From Ostreococcus mediterraneus (taxonomy: Eukaryota; Chlorophyta; Mamiellophyceae; Mamiellales; Bathycoccaceae), in assembly GCA_012295225.1 (NCBI GenBank), contig WMKK01000013.1, positions 172,167 to 236,166 on the forward strand: a stretch of DNA of 64,000 bases, given 5' to 3'. Positions 1-9,509 of the stretch are shown in pieces (position 1 is the first letter of the stretch; each line of letters opens with the position of its first letter). The translations under genes and the position numbers were made by a program. The notes under the pieces were generated by a model. It saw only the letters and a list, made by a program, of their open reading frames with translations. It did not search any database and was not told the origin of the DNA.

Positions 1-360
1 CGCTTTCAGGACGTGCCATTGACACCAGAACACCTTCGTACCCGGAAGGACCATCCTCAACGCATTCGTCTCGCTCTTTGAACAATCTATCATAGCCACG
101 CTAGGAGACCAGGTATCACTCATAGGCTCATACATGTCGTCTGCTAAACGTTGAACGAGTGTTTTCAAACAATAAGCAATTGTTTCTGTGCATTCATCTG
201 ATGTAATGAACCACGCGCACGGAAGATAGCCCGAAGCATGCGCGACACATATGGTGAACACTGAAAATCTAGAGCGAACGGTGTTGAACGTGCTGTCCAA
301 CTGAATTCCATGTTTGTGGCCACAGCGCCATAGCCATCTTCCCTGCTGCACAGAAACCAT
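1..360 (-). mobile_element. Mutator-like (MULE) transposase, fragment cut by the window edge
   Basis: The minus strand from 360 down to 1 is open for 120 codons and runs off the left edge. Upstream of the ATG at 360 there is an in-frame stop two codons away. The translation has the layout of a MULE/ZSWIM-type transposase core: QLDSTFNTV near the start, then ICVAHASGYLPCAWF, TSDECTET, a DCSKSETNALRMVLPG block and CQWHVLKA at the edge. The acidic residues in LDST and MIDCS match the DD positions of the family catalytic triad; the third residue would lie outside the window. The N-terminal zinc-finger region common in MULEs is not present upstream in this frame, so the copy may be 5' truncated or spliced. 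It is a plain DNA transposon. Whether it is intact cannot be judged from here. Confidence 0.7.
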
Positions 361-2285
361 TGCTTATTGACGATCCTGCGCGGAAACGCACGCCTCAGCG
401 ACGCCGCAGCGCCCAGGAGTTGACGCCCGGGAGGCGAACGAGAGTAGAAAGCGGTTGTTGACTCCCTTTAGCCTTGTATCAGGCCGGCGCGTTAGGCACG
501 TGCGTGCGTGTGTGCGTGTGTACATACGTGCGCGTCGCAGAATGGCGTAGTGGTCGTCGTGGTCGAGAGCTATCTCCTTCGCGATGCGTCTCGATGCGAC
601 GACGCGGGCTGTCGAAACGAATTAAACGCGTGCATGGACCCAAAAGTACTAAAGCCGATTCGACGATATCGACGCGCGCGCGACGTGACGTCGTATGGAA
701 CGCCCATGTGGTGTCATTTGCGTCGAGCTGAGCGACGCATTCGAACGACGCTCTCGACGCGTCGCACGGCAGGCTCGCTATATCGTGGCCTGGAATCGAC
801 GACGAACATCAATGCGCGGCATGCGTCTATCGTCGTGACGCGATCGCGCGCGTCACCGCGCGTCGCGTGGCGTAGCTTCGTGCGAATTTCGCGATGCACT
901 CAACGCTCCGTCGAGCGAAAACCGCCGCATGGTCGTCGCGCGGTCGAGTCGACGTCGGATGACGAGATGAAATCGCTACAGATAGTAATATCTCGCCACG
1001 AACCGATCGGGTGCGCGCGCCGGCGTCGGCGACGCGCGTCATCGTGTGCGGACGAGGGGACGCGGCGACGGCTCGACGGACGCCGAGCGCAGAGTTTCGC
1101 CAACCATATCAGTCCCTCCGTAGGGATGGGTCATGATTGGTCATTGGTGAATGTATTTTAGACAGTTTTATCGTCGTTTGATAGACGTATATGTTAATAA
1201 AGTATGTATGTGAAAATTGATAAAAAGTTGCTTCAGCATGAGATTTAGCCACGCCCTCCTCGTCCACGGGCGCCGGCGCGAGTCACACGCGGGTGTTACA
1301 TAGTCGAAACGTTGACGCAGTACGGAGTCTTGGTCTGTGCATATACCAATGCTCTATTGCTATGTCTGAAGACTGCCGTCTGGTACTCCCGAAACGCGCA
1401 ACGCGCAAAGCCCTGTGGCCCGTCGGCGCGTGCGTTCTACATTATTGATTATTCCTGCGAACACATCGTACAATACGTTACAGTAACCAATAGTTAAGAC
1501 CATGCAAGACCATGCACGAGACATCGTCCTTCGATCACGGTCGACGCTAAGGTCCACAATATTTTGAAACGGCGTCGCGTTTTGCAAAATATCAAAATTT
1601 TATTCTAGAATTTTGATTTTTTCGGGAATTTCAAAATTTTCCTAAAAAATTCGCTCGAACGCGCGGCTACCATCCGACGAACGACGCGCCCGGCTCTCGA
1701 TGCGGGTGACTAGGGTTTAGTGATACAGGGTTTAGGACATGTGAACGTATCCAAGAAAGTCCAAACAGCCCTGAAGGTACCCAATGCACCTTGCGACGTC
1801 GAGTAAGCGCTTTAATCTCGTTGTAACGACTTTACCGCATGCTTAAATCGCTCCCTACGCCTTCGCTTTCGCTCTCACACGCGTGCGCGACGCTTTGATG
1901 TCGTTTACGCGCCGTTTTCGACACTTTTGCGACGAATTGTAAAACCACCCCTTGCCACCACAACGTTTCAAAATTTGAGTGAATTTTGCAAAATATCGTG
2001 ATATTTATTCTGAAATTTCGCTAACGCGAAATTTCAGAATCCAAAATAATGGACCTTAGTCGACGCGCGCCGCGATGAAGGCGTCGGTAAGCGTGGATGC
2101 GCGACGACGCAAAACGCGACGCACGGGCGCGGTGGACGCGCGAGCGACAGCGCGGTGGCTCGCGTGGGTATTTACGTGACGCGTGACGCGTGCGTCGTCG
2201 TCGTCGCCGTCGTCGTGTGTGCGTCGTCGTCGTCAATCGAAGAAAGGTTGTCGCATAAAGTGAACTTCCGACGGACGCGACGACG
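361..2285. other. gene-poor region next to the transposon, with AT-rich repeats
   Basis: I find no convincing gene in these 1.9 kb. The longest open frame (508-1161, plus) is arginine-rich, low complexity, and looks like a chance frame in GC-rich DNA. From about 1550 to 2045 the composition turns AT-rich and holds several short repeats. The 14-mer TTTTGCAAAATATC occurs at 1580-1593 and again at 1984-1997. ATCAAAATT and AATTTTGAT flank a 9-base loop near 1591-1617. A perfect 15-bp hairpin lies at 2007-2040. The plant telomere-like permutation TAGGGTTTAG occurs at 1711-1720, with GGGTTTAGG nearby. Together with the transposase at the edge this suggests transposon debris, possibly a MITE-like remnant, but no clear terminal repeats with target duplications were found. 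Confidence 0.5.
2007..2040. repeat. perfect 15-bp inverted repeat with TAAC loop
   Basis: ATTCTGAAATTTCGC at 2007-2021 is followed by the loop TAAC and then by the exact reverse complement at 2026-2040. The element sits about 245 bp upstream of the isoamylase ATG and directly after a GATATT-containing AT-rich tract. It could be a dyad operator-like site in the isoamylase promoter, a small cruciform, or the fused ends of a miniature transposon. There is no T-run directly after it on either strand, so an intrinsic terminator is not implied. Confidence 0.6.
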
Positions 2286-4883
2286 ATGATGATGCTGACG
2301 ACGACGGTGGGCGCGGCGTTCGGGGCGCGCGCGCGCGGCGGTGCGCGCGATGGGGGTGATGTCGAGCGCGCGCGGAGTGGTGCGCGCGTGATGCCGGCGC
2401 GCGGTTGGGGGCGGCGAGGGGGCGCGAGGCGCGGGACGACGAGATCCGCGGTTGCGGTGGCGCGACGCGCCGACGCGGGCGTCTGTCGTTGGTCCACGCA
2501 CGTGCGCTCGAGTGCGGGTGCGGGTGAGTATGGGGATGTTGGTGTGGTTCCGCCCGTGATGGCCGTGGTGGAGGGTGGAATCAGTGGATTACCGCGCGCG
2601 ACGGCGGTGACGCCGGCGAAACCGAGACGCGTGGTGGAGCAACGCGCGGTGCCGAGAGTGTGCGGAACGCCCGAACCTGGAACGGCGAGCGCGCTCGGTG
2701 CGACTCGAGTGGAGAATGGTAGGAAGACGAGTGTGAATTTCGCCGTGTACTCTTCGAGTGCGACGGCGGTGAGTCTGGTGCTGTTTACTCGGGATGATTT
2801 GAAGCGCGGGACGCCGACGGCGGAAATCGAGCTCGATGAGGTGTTGAATAAGACTGGGAGCGTTTGGCACATTGCTTTGCCGGATTGCGTGGATGACATC
2901 TTGTATGGCTATCGCGTCGATGGGCCTTACGATCCTAAGAATGGCCACAGATTTGACAGGAGTAAAATTGTATTGGACCCGTACGCGAAAGCCGTGGTGT
3001 CTCGACCGCGCTACGGCGAACCTGGCAAAAAGGCTGATGGTAGCGAAGATTGCTGGCCACAAATCGCAGGGGCTGTTCCTAAAAGAAACAGTAAGAGTGA
3101 TTTTGATTGGCAAGGTGTAACATCGCCGAAGCGTCCGATGAGTGAACTCGTTGTGTACGAAGCGCACGTGCGCGGTATGACTGCAGGTTTGAAAACTAAA
3201 GCAAAACCGGGAACGTATGCCGCTCTCGTGGAATCTTTCCCGTACCTCAAGACTCTGGGTGTGAATACGATTGAACTCATGCCATGTCAGGAATTCAACG
3301 AGATGGAATACCATTCGGTGAATCCTGCAACGGGGGAATTTCGACGAAACTTTTGGGGCTACAGCACAGTAAACTTTTTCACTCCAATGACGCGTTATGC
3401 TGAAGCCGGTGATGAAGATTGCGGCCGCGCAGCCGCACGAGAATTTAAATACATGGTACGCGAAGCTCATCGCGCTGGCATGGAGGTCATCATGGATGTT
3501 GTATTCAATCACACTGCAGAAGGTAACGAGGACGGGTTGACGTTGTCGTTCCGAGGTTTAGATAACCGCGTGTATTACATGGTTGCCCCTGAAGGACAGT
3601 TTTACAACTATTCTGGTTGTGGTAACACAATGAATTGCAATCATGCTGTTGTACGAGAGTTTATTCTTGATTGCTTGCGCTATTGGGTGCTCGAGTACCA
3701 CATCGATGGCTTCAGATTCGATTTGGCGAGTATTCTCACGCGCGCGTCTAGCATGTGGGATCAGAAGAACATTCACGGCGAACCGACCGCGCAGACGCCG
3801 ATGCTGGAGGAAGTCGCCATTGGTTCGCCATTACAAGATCCTCCCCTTATTGATGCAATCAGCAACGATCCAGTTTTATCTGGTACCAAGCTCATCGCCG
3901 AGGCTTGGGACGCTGGTGGTTTGTATCAAGTCGGCTCGTTCCCCCACTATGGAGTTTGGTCCGAATGGAACGGCAAGTTCCGCGACGATGTACGTAATTT
4001 TATTCGAGGTGTCGATGGTTACGCCGGACTTTTCGCTGAACGGATCTGTGGCAGCCCAGAGTTATACGCCAATGGAAGAACTCCGGCGGCGAGTATAAAC
4101 TTCGTCACGGCTCATGACGGTTTCACTTTAAGAGATTGCGTCAGTTACAACAACAAGAATAACATCGCAAACGGTGAAAATAACCGTGATGGTGAAGAAC
4201 ATAATCAGTCATGGAATTGTGGACTCGACGAGACTTGCGACGGCGAGACTGATGATGAAGAGATCATCGCACTGCGAGAACGTCAAATGCGCAACTTTAT
4301 GACCGCGCTCTTCGTTGCTCAAGGTGTCCCCATGCTTTACATGGGTGACGAGTATGGGCACACGAAAGGCGGTAACAACAACACGTATTGCCATGATAAT
4401 GCGTTGAACTGGATGGATTGGGAGCAAGCCAATGATCCCCTTGCAGGAAATGGTTTGGCACGTTTCTGCCGACAAATGACCTTGTTACGCAAAGAGCATG
4501 GCGCGTTCCGCTTACCGATATTCCCCACCGCGGACAACATTCAGTGGCATGGTCACTTACCAGAGACGCCAATTTGGGATGAAGATTCTCGTTTCGTCGC
4601 ATTCACTCTTCGCGAATCTCCAGAGTCTCCACAATTTTATGTAGCTTTCAATTCGCATCATGAAGCCGCGGCATTGACGCTTCCCAAACTTCCTGATGGA
4701 CAGCAGTGGAAGTTAATCTTAGATACTGCATTAGAAGCGCCATTTGATTTTATTTCTGGTGACGACGTTGCCGAAGCGGACTTGTACACGGCGGAGGCGA
4801 TGATAACGCCTGGTTTGCGACGTAACAAATACGTCTGCGTCGACCGCTCTTCGGTCATCTTTCAGTCGGTTCCAGCCGAATGA
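2286..4883 (+). CDS. ISA1: isoamylase-type starch debranching enzyme, plastid, ISA1-like
   Basis: This enzyme hydrolyses alpha-1,6 branches of glucans and is needed for trimming amylopectin in plastid starch. The 865-residue protein starts with about 130 residues rich in Arg, Ala, Gly and Ser, which fits a long transit region. An isoamylase N-domain (GATRVENGRKTSVNFAVYSS) and a GH13 barrel follow. Key residues are present: nucleophile Asp479 in DGFRFDLAS, acid/base Glu539 in IAEAWDAGG, and Asp611 in FVTAHDGFT, so it should be active. LIAEAWDAGGLYQVG, WSEWNGKFRD and MGDEYGHTKGGNNNTYCHD resemble ISA1 more than ISA3; the C-terminal beta domain is complete. The start follows a CGT-rich tract at 2190-2290. 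The family assignment is firm. The ISA1 subclass is from remembered sequences. Confidence 0.9.
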   Translation: MMMLTTTVGAAFGARARGGARDGGDVERARSGARVMPARGWGRRGGARRGTTRSAVAVARRADAGVCRWSTHVRSSAGAGEYGDVGVVPPVMAVVEGGISGLPRATAVTPAKPRRVVEQRAVPRVCGTPEPGTASALGATRVENGRKTSVNFAVYSSSATAVSLVLFTRDDLKRGTPTAEIELDEVLNKTGSVWHIALPDCVDDILYGYRVDGPYDPKNGHRFDRSKIVLDPYAKAVVSRPRYGEPGKKADGSEDCWPQIAGAVPKRNSKSDFDWQGVTSPKRPMSELVVYEAHVRGMTAGLKTKAKPGTYAALVESFPYLKTLGVNTIELMPCQEFNEMEYHSVNPATGEFRRNFWGYSTVNFFTPMTRYAEAGDEDCGRAAAREFKYMVREAHRAGMEVIMDVVFNHTAEGNEDGLTLSFRGLDNRVYYMVAPEGQFYNYSGCGNTMNCNHAVVREFILDCLRYWVLEYHIDGFRFDLASILTRASSMWDQKNIHGEPTAQTPMLEEVAIGSPLQDPPLIDAISNDPVLSGTKLIAEAWDAGGLYQVGSFPHYGVWSEWNGKFRDDVRNFIRGVDGYAGLFAERICGSPELYANGRTPAASINFVTAHDGFTLRDCVSYNNKNNIANGENNRDGEEHNQSWNCGLDETCDGETDDEEIIALRERQMRNFMTALFVAQGVPMLYMGDEYGHTKGGNNNTYCHDNALNWMDWEQANDPLAGNGLARFCRQMTLLRKEHGAFRLPIFPTADNIQWHGHLPETPIWDEDSRFVAFTLRESPESPQFYVAFNSHHEAAALTLPKLPDGQQWKLILDTALEAPFDFISGDDVAEADLYTAEAMITPGLRRNKYVCVDRSSVIFQSVPAE

Positions 4884-5090
4884 GTTGAGTTAAAATTCTT
4901 TTGTTTGTCTGCGCATTGCGCTAAAAATGTAAATTAATTCAATTATATTGTATTGATCAACGACATGCAATCATAGCTCGCGTTGTTCGTGCGCAACACC
5001 TGTGAGCGACGCGCGTCGTCCCGCCTCTGTTGTGGCACACTGCAGTGCTCAACCGTAACGACCGCACGTCACTCTCTCCCTCGCGTTGTG

Positions 5091-5894
5091 ATGAAATTCG
5101 ATGTGTTCGTGCAATGCGTACGGGGCGAGGTCAAAGATGTCGACAGCGCCACCGCGTGGGCGTTCGCGCGCGACATCGCACTCGTCGTCCTCGGTGGTCG
5201 TCCGAGTTTTATGTTGGATTACGGCGCGGGAAAGCTGACGCGATACCTGATGCGGTTTGCTAAACGTGCTGGTGAGATATTCAGCGTCGATGTCGCGGAC
5301 GTGGTAGTCATAGAATTAGAGCAGACTTACTTTTTGAGCAATTTGAAAGTGTTGGAAGCGCTTCGTACGGAGCAAGTGCTATTTGTTGACGTCGACGCAG
5401 ACAAGCCTAGTATTTTGAGAGCGGGCGACTCGAAACGCTTGAGCGTAGATGAAGCTATACATGACATCTTGGTCAAGATTCCGAGAGCGCCGCGCGAGCA
5501 AAATACGATATCATTAGGACCAATTGTAGGTCTACATGAGAGCATAGCTCCACCAACAGTGGCTGGGGTTTTGTTGGGGTATCCCGCAGCGTACGTGTGC
5601 GAACGGCGTTCAATGTCTCGAGCTGGGAGTACACTATCAGCTTGTCCGTTAACCTTACATGTCGTCCAAGGCAAAGGAAAAGAAGACCATGGAAACGATG
5701 CAGTAGTCGTGAGTGGGTGGACCATCCCGACGACGCTTTACTCATCTATGGATGACGACACAGGTGTGTGGTTTGGTGAAAACGTTCGAGCGTGGGAGTG
5801 TCGCGTTTTGCACGCCGCAGGTACCTTAGGCATCGCATCACTCGAGTACAAACGGATGCATAAGCCCGGAGGACATGAGCGAGTAGTGTTTTGA
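5091..5894 (+). CDS. C1orf74/UPF0739 (DUF4504) family protein, function unknown
   Basis: The protein has 267 residues from the ATG at 5091. An in-frame ATG at 4983 would add 36 residues with no clear homology, so I prefer 5091. Several blocks line up with human C1orf74: an Asp-containing strand (RPSFMLDYGAG), VVVIELEQTYFLSN, QVLFVDVDADKP, VAGVLLGYPAAYVC and ACPLTLHVV. The family is widespread in eukaryotes and has no established biochemical role. I see no signal peptide or membrane segment. It lies between the isoamylase gene upstream (same strand, about 207 bp gap) and the large helicase-like gene downstream, which converges on it with only 65 bp between stops. Confidence 0.7.
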   Translation: MKFDVFVQCVRGEVKDVDSATAWAFARDIALVVLGGRPSFMLDYGAGKLTRYLMRFAKRAGEIFSVDVADVVVIELEQTYFLSNLKVLEALRTEQVLFVDVDADKPSILRAGDSKRLSVDEAIHDILVKIPRAPREQNTISLGPIVGLHESIAPPTVAGVLLGYPAAYVCERRSMSRAGSTLSACPLTLHVVQGKGKEDHGNDAVVVSGWTIPTTLYSSMDDDTGVWFGENVRAWECRVLHAAGTLGIASLEYKRMHKPGGHERVVF

Positions 5895-5959
5895 TGGGTT
5901 GTGCATTTGTAGAACTATGTTAGATTTGTATTAATACTTGGATTTGTGGTTTCACCAGC

Positions 5960-8900
5960 TTATTCGCTATCCGATTCTTCGTCATCACTGGCTTCCTGCA
6001 ACCACGTAAGGAAGGGCTTCGCCTTGGTGAAGAAGCGAGCATCACCATCAGAGTTAGCAAGAAGTTCCTTGCGTCTGGCGTTTGCCCAGCTAAACAATGC
6101 ATCTTCGGAAAGAATATCAACGTCGTACAACATTTTCAGCAACTGAGCGGCGATGCCAAGCACACGAGCTCCGCCCGTGCGATTCATGAATGGGTTGGCC
6201 GAAAGTGCGAGAGCTTCGAGCGCCTGAATCGCTCTGACTTGCTGAGAATTTTTCTTCAGTACACTCTCCAAACTTGACCCATAGGCTTCAATGCGCCTGG
6301 TGATTGCAGCCAAAAGTTCTTTGTCGGCTTCCGGAATAATGGCGGGATAAACTCCCGCACCATCGAGGTGGGTTGGGGCAGAAAGCGCGAATGAAATAAC
6401 ACTCACCAAAGCGTACGCAGCCACTTCACCCGTGCTTCGACCCGAAGCCTCGGACAATGAGCTGACGAGCGCACCAAGATCATTAGCGCTTCGCTTTTGA
6501 GCTTTTTCAAGTTCCAGCACGGCTTGCTCGACAGATTTTTGAAATTCAATCACCGCTTTTATTTCCTCTTCTTCAGCGGCAGCTCCCAATGCAGCCTTAC
6601 GAGCGGTCTTCTTAGAATAGAAGACAGCTGTACCATCTCTACGCAAACGGCCGACAAACTGCTGAAGATCTTCCCAAGCTAAGAGTCGACCAAGGTCTTC
6701 TTGGAGCAAAAGCGTGTCAACCGCTGGACAATCCGTACCGTAAATGGAAGAATAGTCAACCACCAACACATTTAACGGAGGAGAACGTCCTCGTAAAGAA
6801 TCCGGCACGGTGAGTAACGCTTGGTTGTAAAGTCTCTTTACCATGGGCTCGGTACCAGACCCGCAAGCGTACGCGATACCCTTGGAGAGCATGACAAGCG
6901 TGTTGATGTCTGCTTCGAGCGCCTCAGCAAGGCTAATTTTGAGCATCGGACGAAGCGTGACAATACCGACAGCACCATCATCGCCATCCTTAGCGTCGTC
7001 TTCGTCGTCTTTCTTCTTGCGCTTCTCAGCCTTGGCGTTCTCCTTGACCATTCTCTCCGCTTCCTTGAGCTTGTTGTTCAACTTGTGAACATCCGCAATC
7101 CACGCTTCTTGGTTGCCAAATCCAGCCAACTCGAATGCAATCTTGCGAGGATCAAGGCATCCGACCATGGTGACACCTTCTTTAGAGAGAGCGCCACGAA
7201 TACCGTCCACCTTTGTGGGTGCATCCTCACCAGTCTTCCATCTACTTTGCAAGCGCTCGAACTCCTTCTGGTCGAGTTCAGTGAGAAGCGGTTCAATTGC
7301 GAGACGTAGCGCCTTGACGTCACCTTGAACCTTGGACCATTCACCACCCGGTGGCTGAATCTCCATCAAATCATTTCCTTGACGACCAGTCAAGTGACGC
7401 AACAAAAGAGTCGGCAAACGGTAATCCTCCATCACGCGTTGGTACTCGGCGTAGTTTTCAAACAAGTTGAGCGGGCTGAGCGGCGTAAACTCACTAGTCC
7501 CTTCGTTGAACACTGCGAGCTTTGCCATCGGCAATTCATACGGTTCCATACTAATTGTAATTTGATTTGCGTCAGAAGGACCTCGCCACCAAGGCTCGAG
7601 ACCTTCCCAAGCACCAAGAGTGGCTGAGGCAAGAACGGCGGTGGCTGGCATATTGGCCTGAATGCTTGACACAACGCCCAATACATTGGGATCGAGGTGG
7701 ATACCCATGTTCGGCTCATCAAAGTAGAGTAAAATTTTAGACGCGTGGAAGAACGAGCTCTCGTTTTCAAGCGCAGCCGCCTTGAGCATGGAGGCAGTGG
7801 TGTGAAGATCCGCGATGATGATGTCGGGTTTTCCCGCACCGTGATCCTTGAGCTTGTGACCAACATCCGCTGCGTATTCGAGCTGCTGTTGAATCGTACC
7901 AGAACCAGCAGTGACCTTTTCACCAATTGCACGTGCCGCGCGAAGAGCCTTCTTGTTACGAGCCTTATCACGAATGGAATAAGGACGACGCACTTGGTGA
8001 AGCGAGCCGTCGCCCGAGTGATCGCGCGCCGCCGTCCAATAAGGCACGGCGTGCGCCTCACATTCTTGCCCAACACGCTTTAAAACTTGCTTTGTTGGCA
8101 CCGAATAAAGAAGAATGGCATCGGGGTATTTCACTTTCAGTAAACGCAGGTGCACGAGGATTGCCGTAAACGTCTTACCAGAACCCGTCGGCGTCGACAA
8201 GATGACGTGCAAGGGCTTGGGGAGAGGCTTGCTCGCCTCCTTGGCGCGCGCGATCGCACCGTAATGCTTATCAAGTTGCTCAATCAATTCATGCTGGTGC
8301 TTGTACATGCGAGCAACGCCACCTGATTGTGCCCCAGACTTGTTCGTACACAAGTGCATCGCCGCAAAGGTTTGATCTTTAATACGATTACTGACGTTGT
8401 CCCACACCAGCTTCCCTGCGATCGCTTGTACGCTCCCTTCACCGTGTGCCAAGGCTTCACGCTTCAAAAACAATAAATCTGCCGCTTGCGCTTCTTTAAT
8501 CGCATTCAACCATCTCAACGTGTGCTTGGCGTCGTCTCTTCTCGCCTTCAACTCGTCAATCACCGCCCCAGCCCACAAGTTTGACAACCTCTTCTTCGTG
8601 TCTTTATCCACCCCAGCGTGTTCGTACTCGCTCGGAAAACACTCCTTTGCCAGTGCTTTATAAAAATCACTATCCTTCCTCTGGCAATAAAAGTATTCAA
8701 ACACGTGCTTCTTCAATAAATCCGGCGGCGACGCCAACGCCCCATCCCAAGGTTGAATCTCTCGCATGATTCGAAACCCCGCGCTGCCGCGCACTTTCGC
8801 CACCAAGTCGCTGTTATCGATATCGGCCCAATCCGCAGACGTGAGCGACGATCCAACGTCAACATTCAACGATGCCTCGCCGTTCATATCGCCCATAACC

Positions 8901-8986
8901 ACCTCTTCGTCGCCGCCAATGTGCGCGTCGTCATCCGAGTAATCGCTCCCGCTGTCGGATGCGTACGGCGCCTCGTCGTCCGCCAT
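5960..8986 (-). CDS. large SF2-helicase-like ATPase of unknown role, DEPN-box
   Basis: The protein has 1008 residues from the ATG at 8986 (MADDEAPYASDSG), preferred over an in-frame ATG at 9148 whose extra 54 residues are low complexity. It opens with an acidic Asp/Ser tail. A P-loop STPTGSGKT lies near residue 265. The Walker B box reads LLYFDEPNMG near residue 423, so the usual DEAD/DEAH is DEPN. A motif III-like ASATL comes some 40 residues later. A motif VI-like QFVGRLRRDGTA is near residue 775, after SSIYGTDCPAVDT. A Lys/Glu/Asp-rich linker (about 640-670) and a long helical C-terminus ending in acidic residues complete it. All core SF2 motifs are visible, but the gap between motifs III and VI is much longer than in DEAD-box proteins. 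I cannot name a close family; viral or restriction-like SF2 relatives are possible. Confidence 0.65.
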   Translation of the reverse strand: MADDEAPYASDSGSDYSDDDAHIGGDEEVVMGDMNGEASLNVDVGSSLTSADWADIDNSDLVAKVRGSAGFRIMREIQPWDGALASPPDLLKKHVFEYFYCQRKDSDFYKALAKECFPSEYEHAGVDKDTKKRLSNLWAGAVIDELKARRDDAKHTLRWLNAIKEAQAADLLFLKREALAHGEGSVQAIAGKLVWDNVSNRIKDQTFAAMHLCTNKSGAQSGGVARMYKHQHELIEQLDKHYGAIARAKEASKPLPKPLHVILSTPTGSGKTFTAILVHLRLLKVKYPDAILLYSVPTKQVLKRVGQECEAHAVPYWTAARDHSGDGSLHQVRRPYSIRDKARNKKALRAARAIGEKVTAGSGTIQQQLEYAADVGHKLKDHGAGKPDIIIADLHTTASMLKAAALENESSFFHASKILLYFDEPNMGIHLDPNVLGVVSSIQANMPATAVLASATLGAWEGLEPWWRGPSDANQITISMEPYELPMAKLAVFNEGTSEFTPLSPLNLFENYAEYQRVMEDYRLPTLLLRHLTGRQGNDLMEIQPPGGEWSKVQGDVKALRLAIEPLLTELDQKEFERLQSRWKTGEDAPTKVDGIRGALSKEGVTMVGCLDPRKIAFELAGFGNQEAWIADVHKLNNKLKEAERMVKENAKAEKRKKKDDEDDAKDGDDGAVGIVTLRPMLKISLAEALEADINTLVMLSKGIAYACGSGTEPMVKRLYNQALLTVPDSLRGRSPPLNVLVVDYSSIYGTDCPAVDTLLLQEDLGRLLAWEDLQQFVGRLRRDGTAVFYSKKTARKAALGAAAEEEEIKAVIEFQKSVEQAVLELEKAQKRSANDLGALVSSLSEASGRSTGEVAAYALVSVISFALSAPTHLDGAGVYPAIIPEADKELLAAITRRIEAYGSSLESVLKKNSQQVRAIQALEALALSANPFMNRTGGARVLGIAAQLLKMLYDVDILSEDALFSWANARRKELLANSDGDARFFTKAKPFLTWLQEASDDEESDSE

Positions 8987-9509
8987 GGTGTGTGCGTTGT
9001 GTGCGTGCGTGTGTGTGTTGTGGTGCGTTGCGTTGCGTCGTGCGTGTACGTGATCAATACACACCCCTGATCGTCGTATAGGTGTAGACTCACGCGCGCG
9101 CGTCGTCGTCTGACGTCGTTCGTCGTCGTCGTCGTCGTTCGTCTTCATCCGTCGCGGCGGCGAGGTCAGATCGAGTTGGGGGGGTAGGTTGGCGAGTCAC
9201 GATTGGTCGATTGGTCGATTGTAAACCTCACGACAAGCGTAGGTCGCGGTCGTGATTCCAAAGCGACATCGCGAGGTTCGGGTCGCGCGATCGATCGATG
9301 GATGTCATCGATCGATCGATCGATCGCGCGCGAATCCCGAGCGAGCGCGAGGACGTGGAGGACGCGGTGGACGCGGGTGGCGGCAGAGCGCGACGACTGG
9401 ACGGTGGAGGCGTCGACTGCGGTGACGACACCACGCACACGCACGAGTGTATTGATTGTTAAACACACACACACACACACACACACACGACGACGAGGAG
9501 GACGACGAG
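8987..9509. other. divergent intergenic region with (AC)n and GATC-type repeats
   Basis: This 523-bp stretch separates the minus-strand SF2-like gene from the plus-strand thioredoxin-fold gene and must hold both promoters. It holds GTGTGCGTGTG runs at about 8988-9020, a CGTCGT run near 9120-9140, a cluster of overlapping GATC/ATCG units at about 9290-9328, and an (AC)n microsatellite at 9463-9488 directly before the ATG at 9510. No RNA gene was recognised. Confidence 0.6.
9463..9488. repeat. (AC)n dinucleotide microsatellite
   Basis: A run of 13 AC units ends 21 bp before the ATG of the thioredoxin-fold gene, so it probably falls in its 5' leader or core promoter. Length variation between strains is likely for such a tract. 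Confidence 0.85.

Noticed and set aside
508-1161. 217-codon plus-strand frame beside the transposase
   Set aside because: Composition is Arg/Ser/Thr-rich with no motif; frames of this length arise by chance in GC-rich DNA and other frames here are equally open.
1711-1730. TTTAGGG-type sequence as a telomere
   Set aside because: Only one or two degenerate units occur; this is at most a telobox-like motif, not a telomere array.
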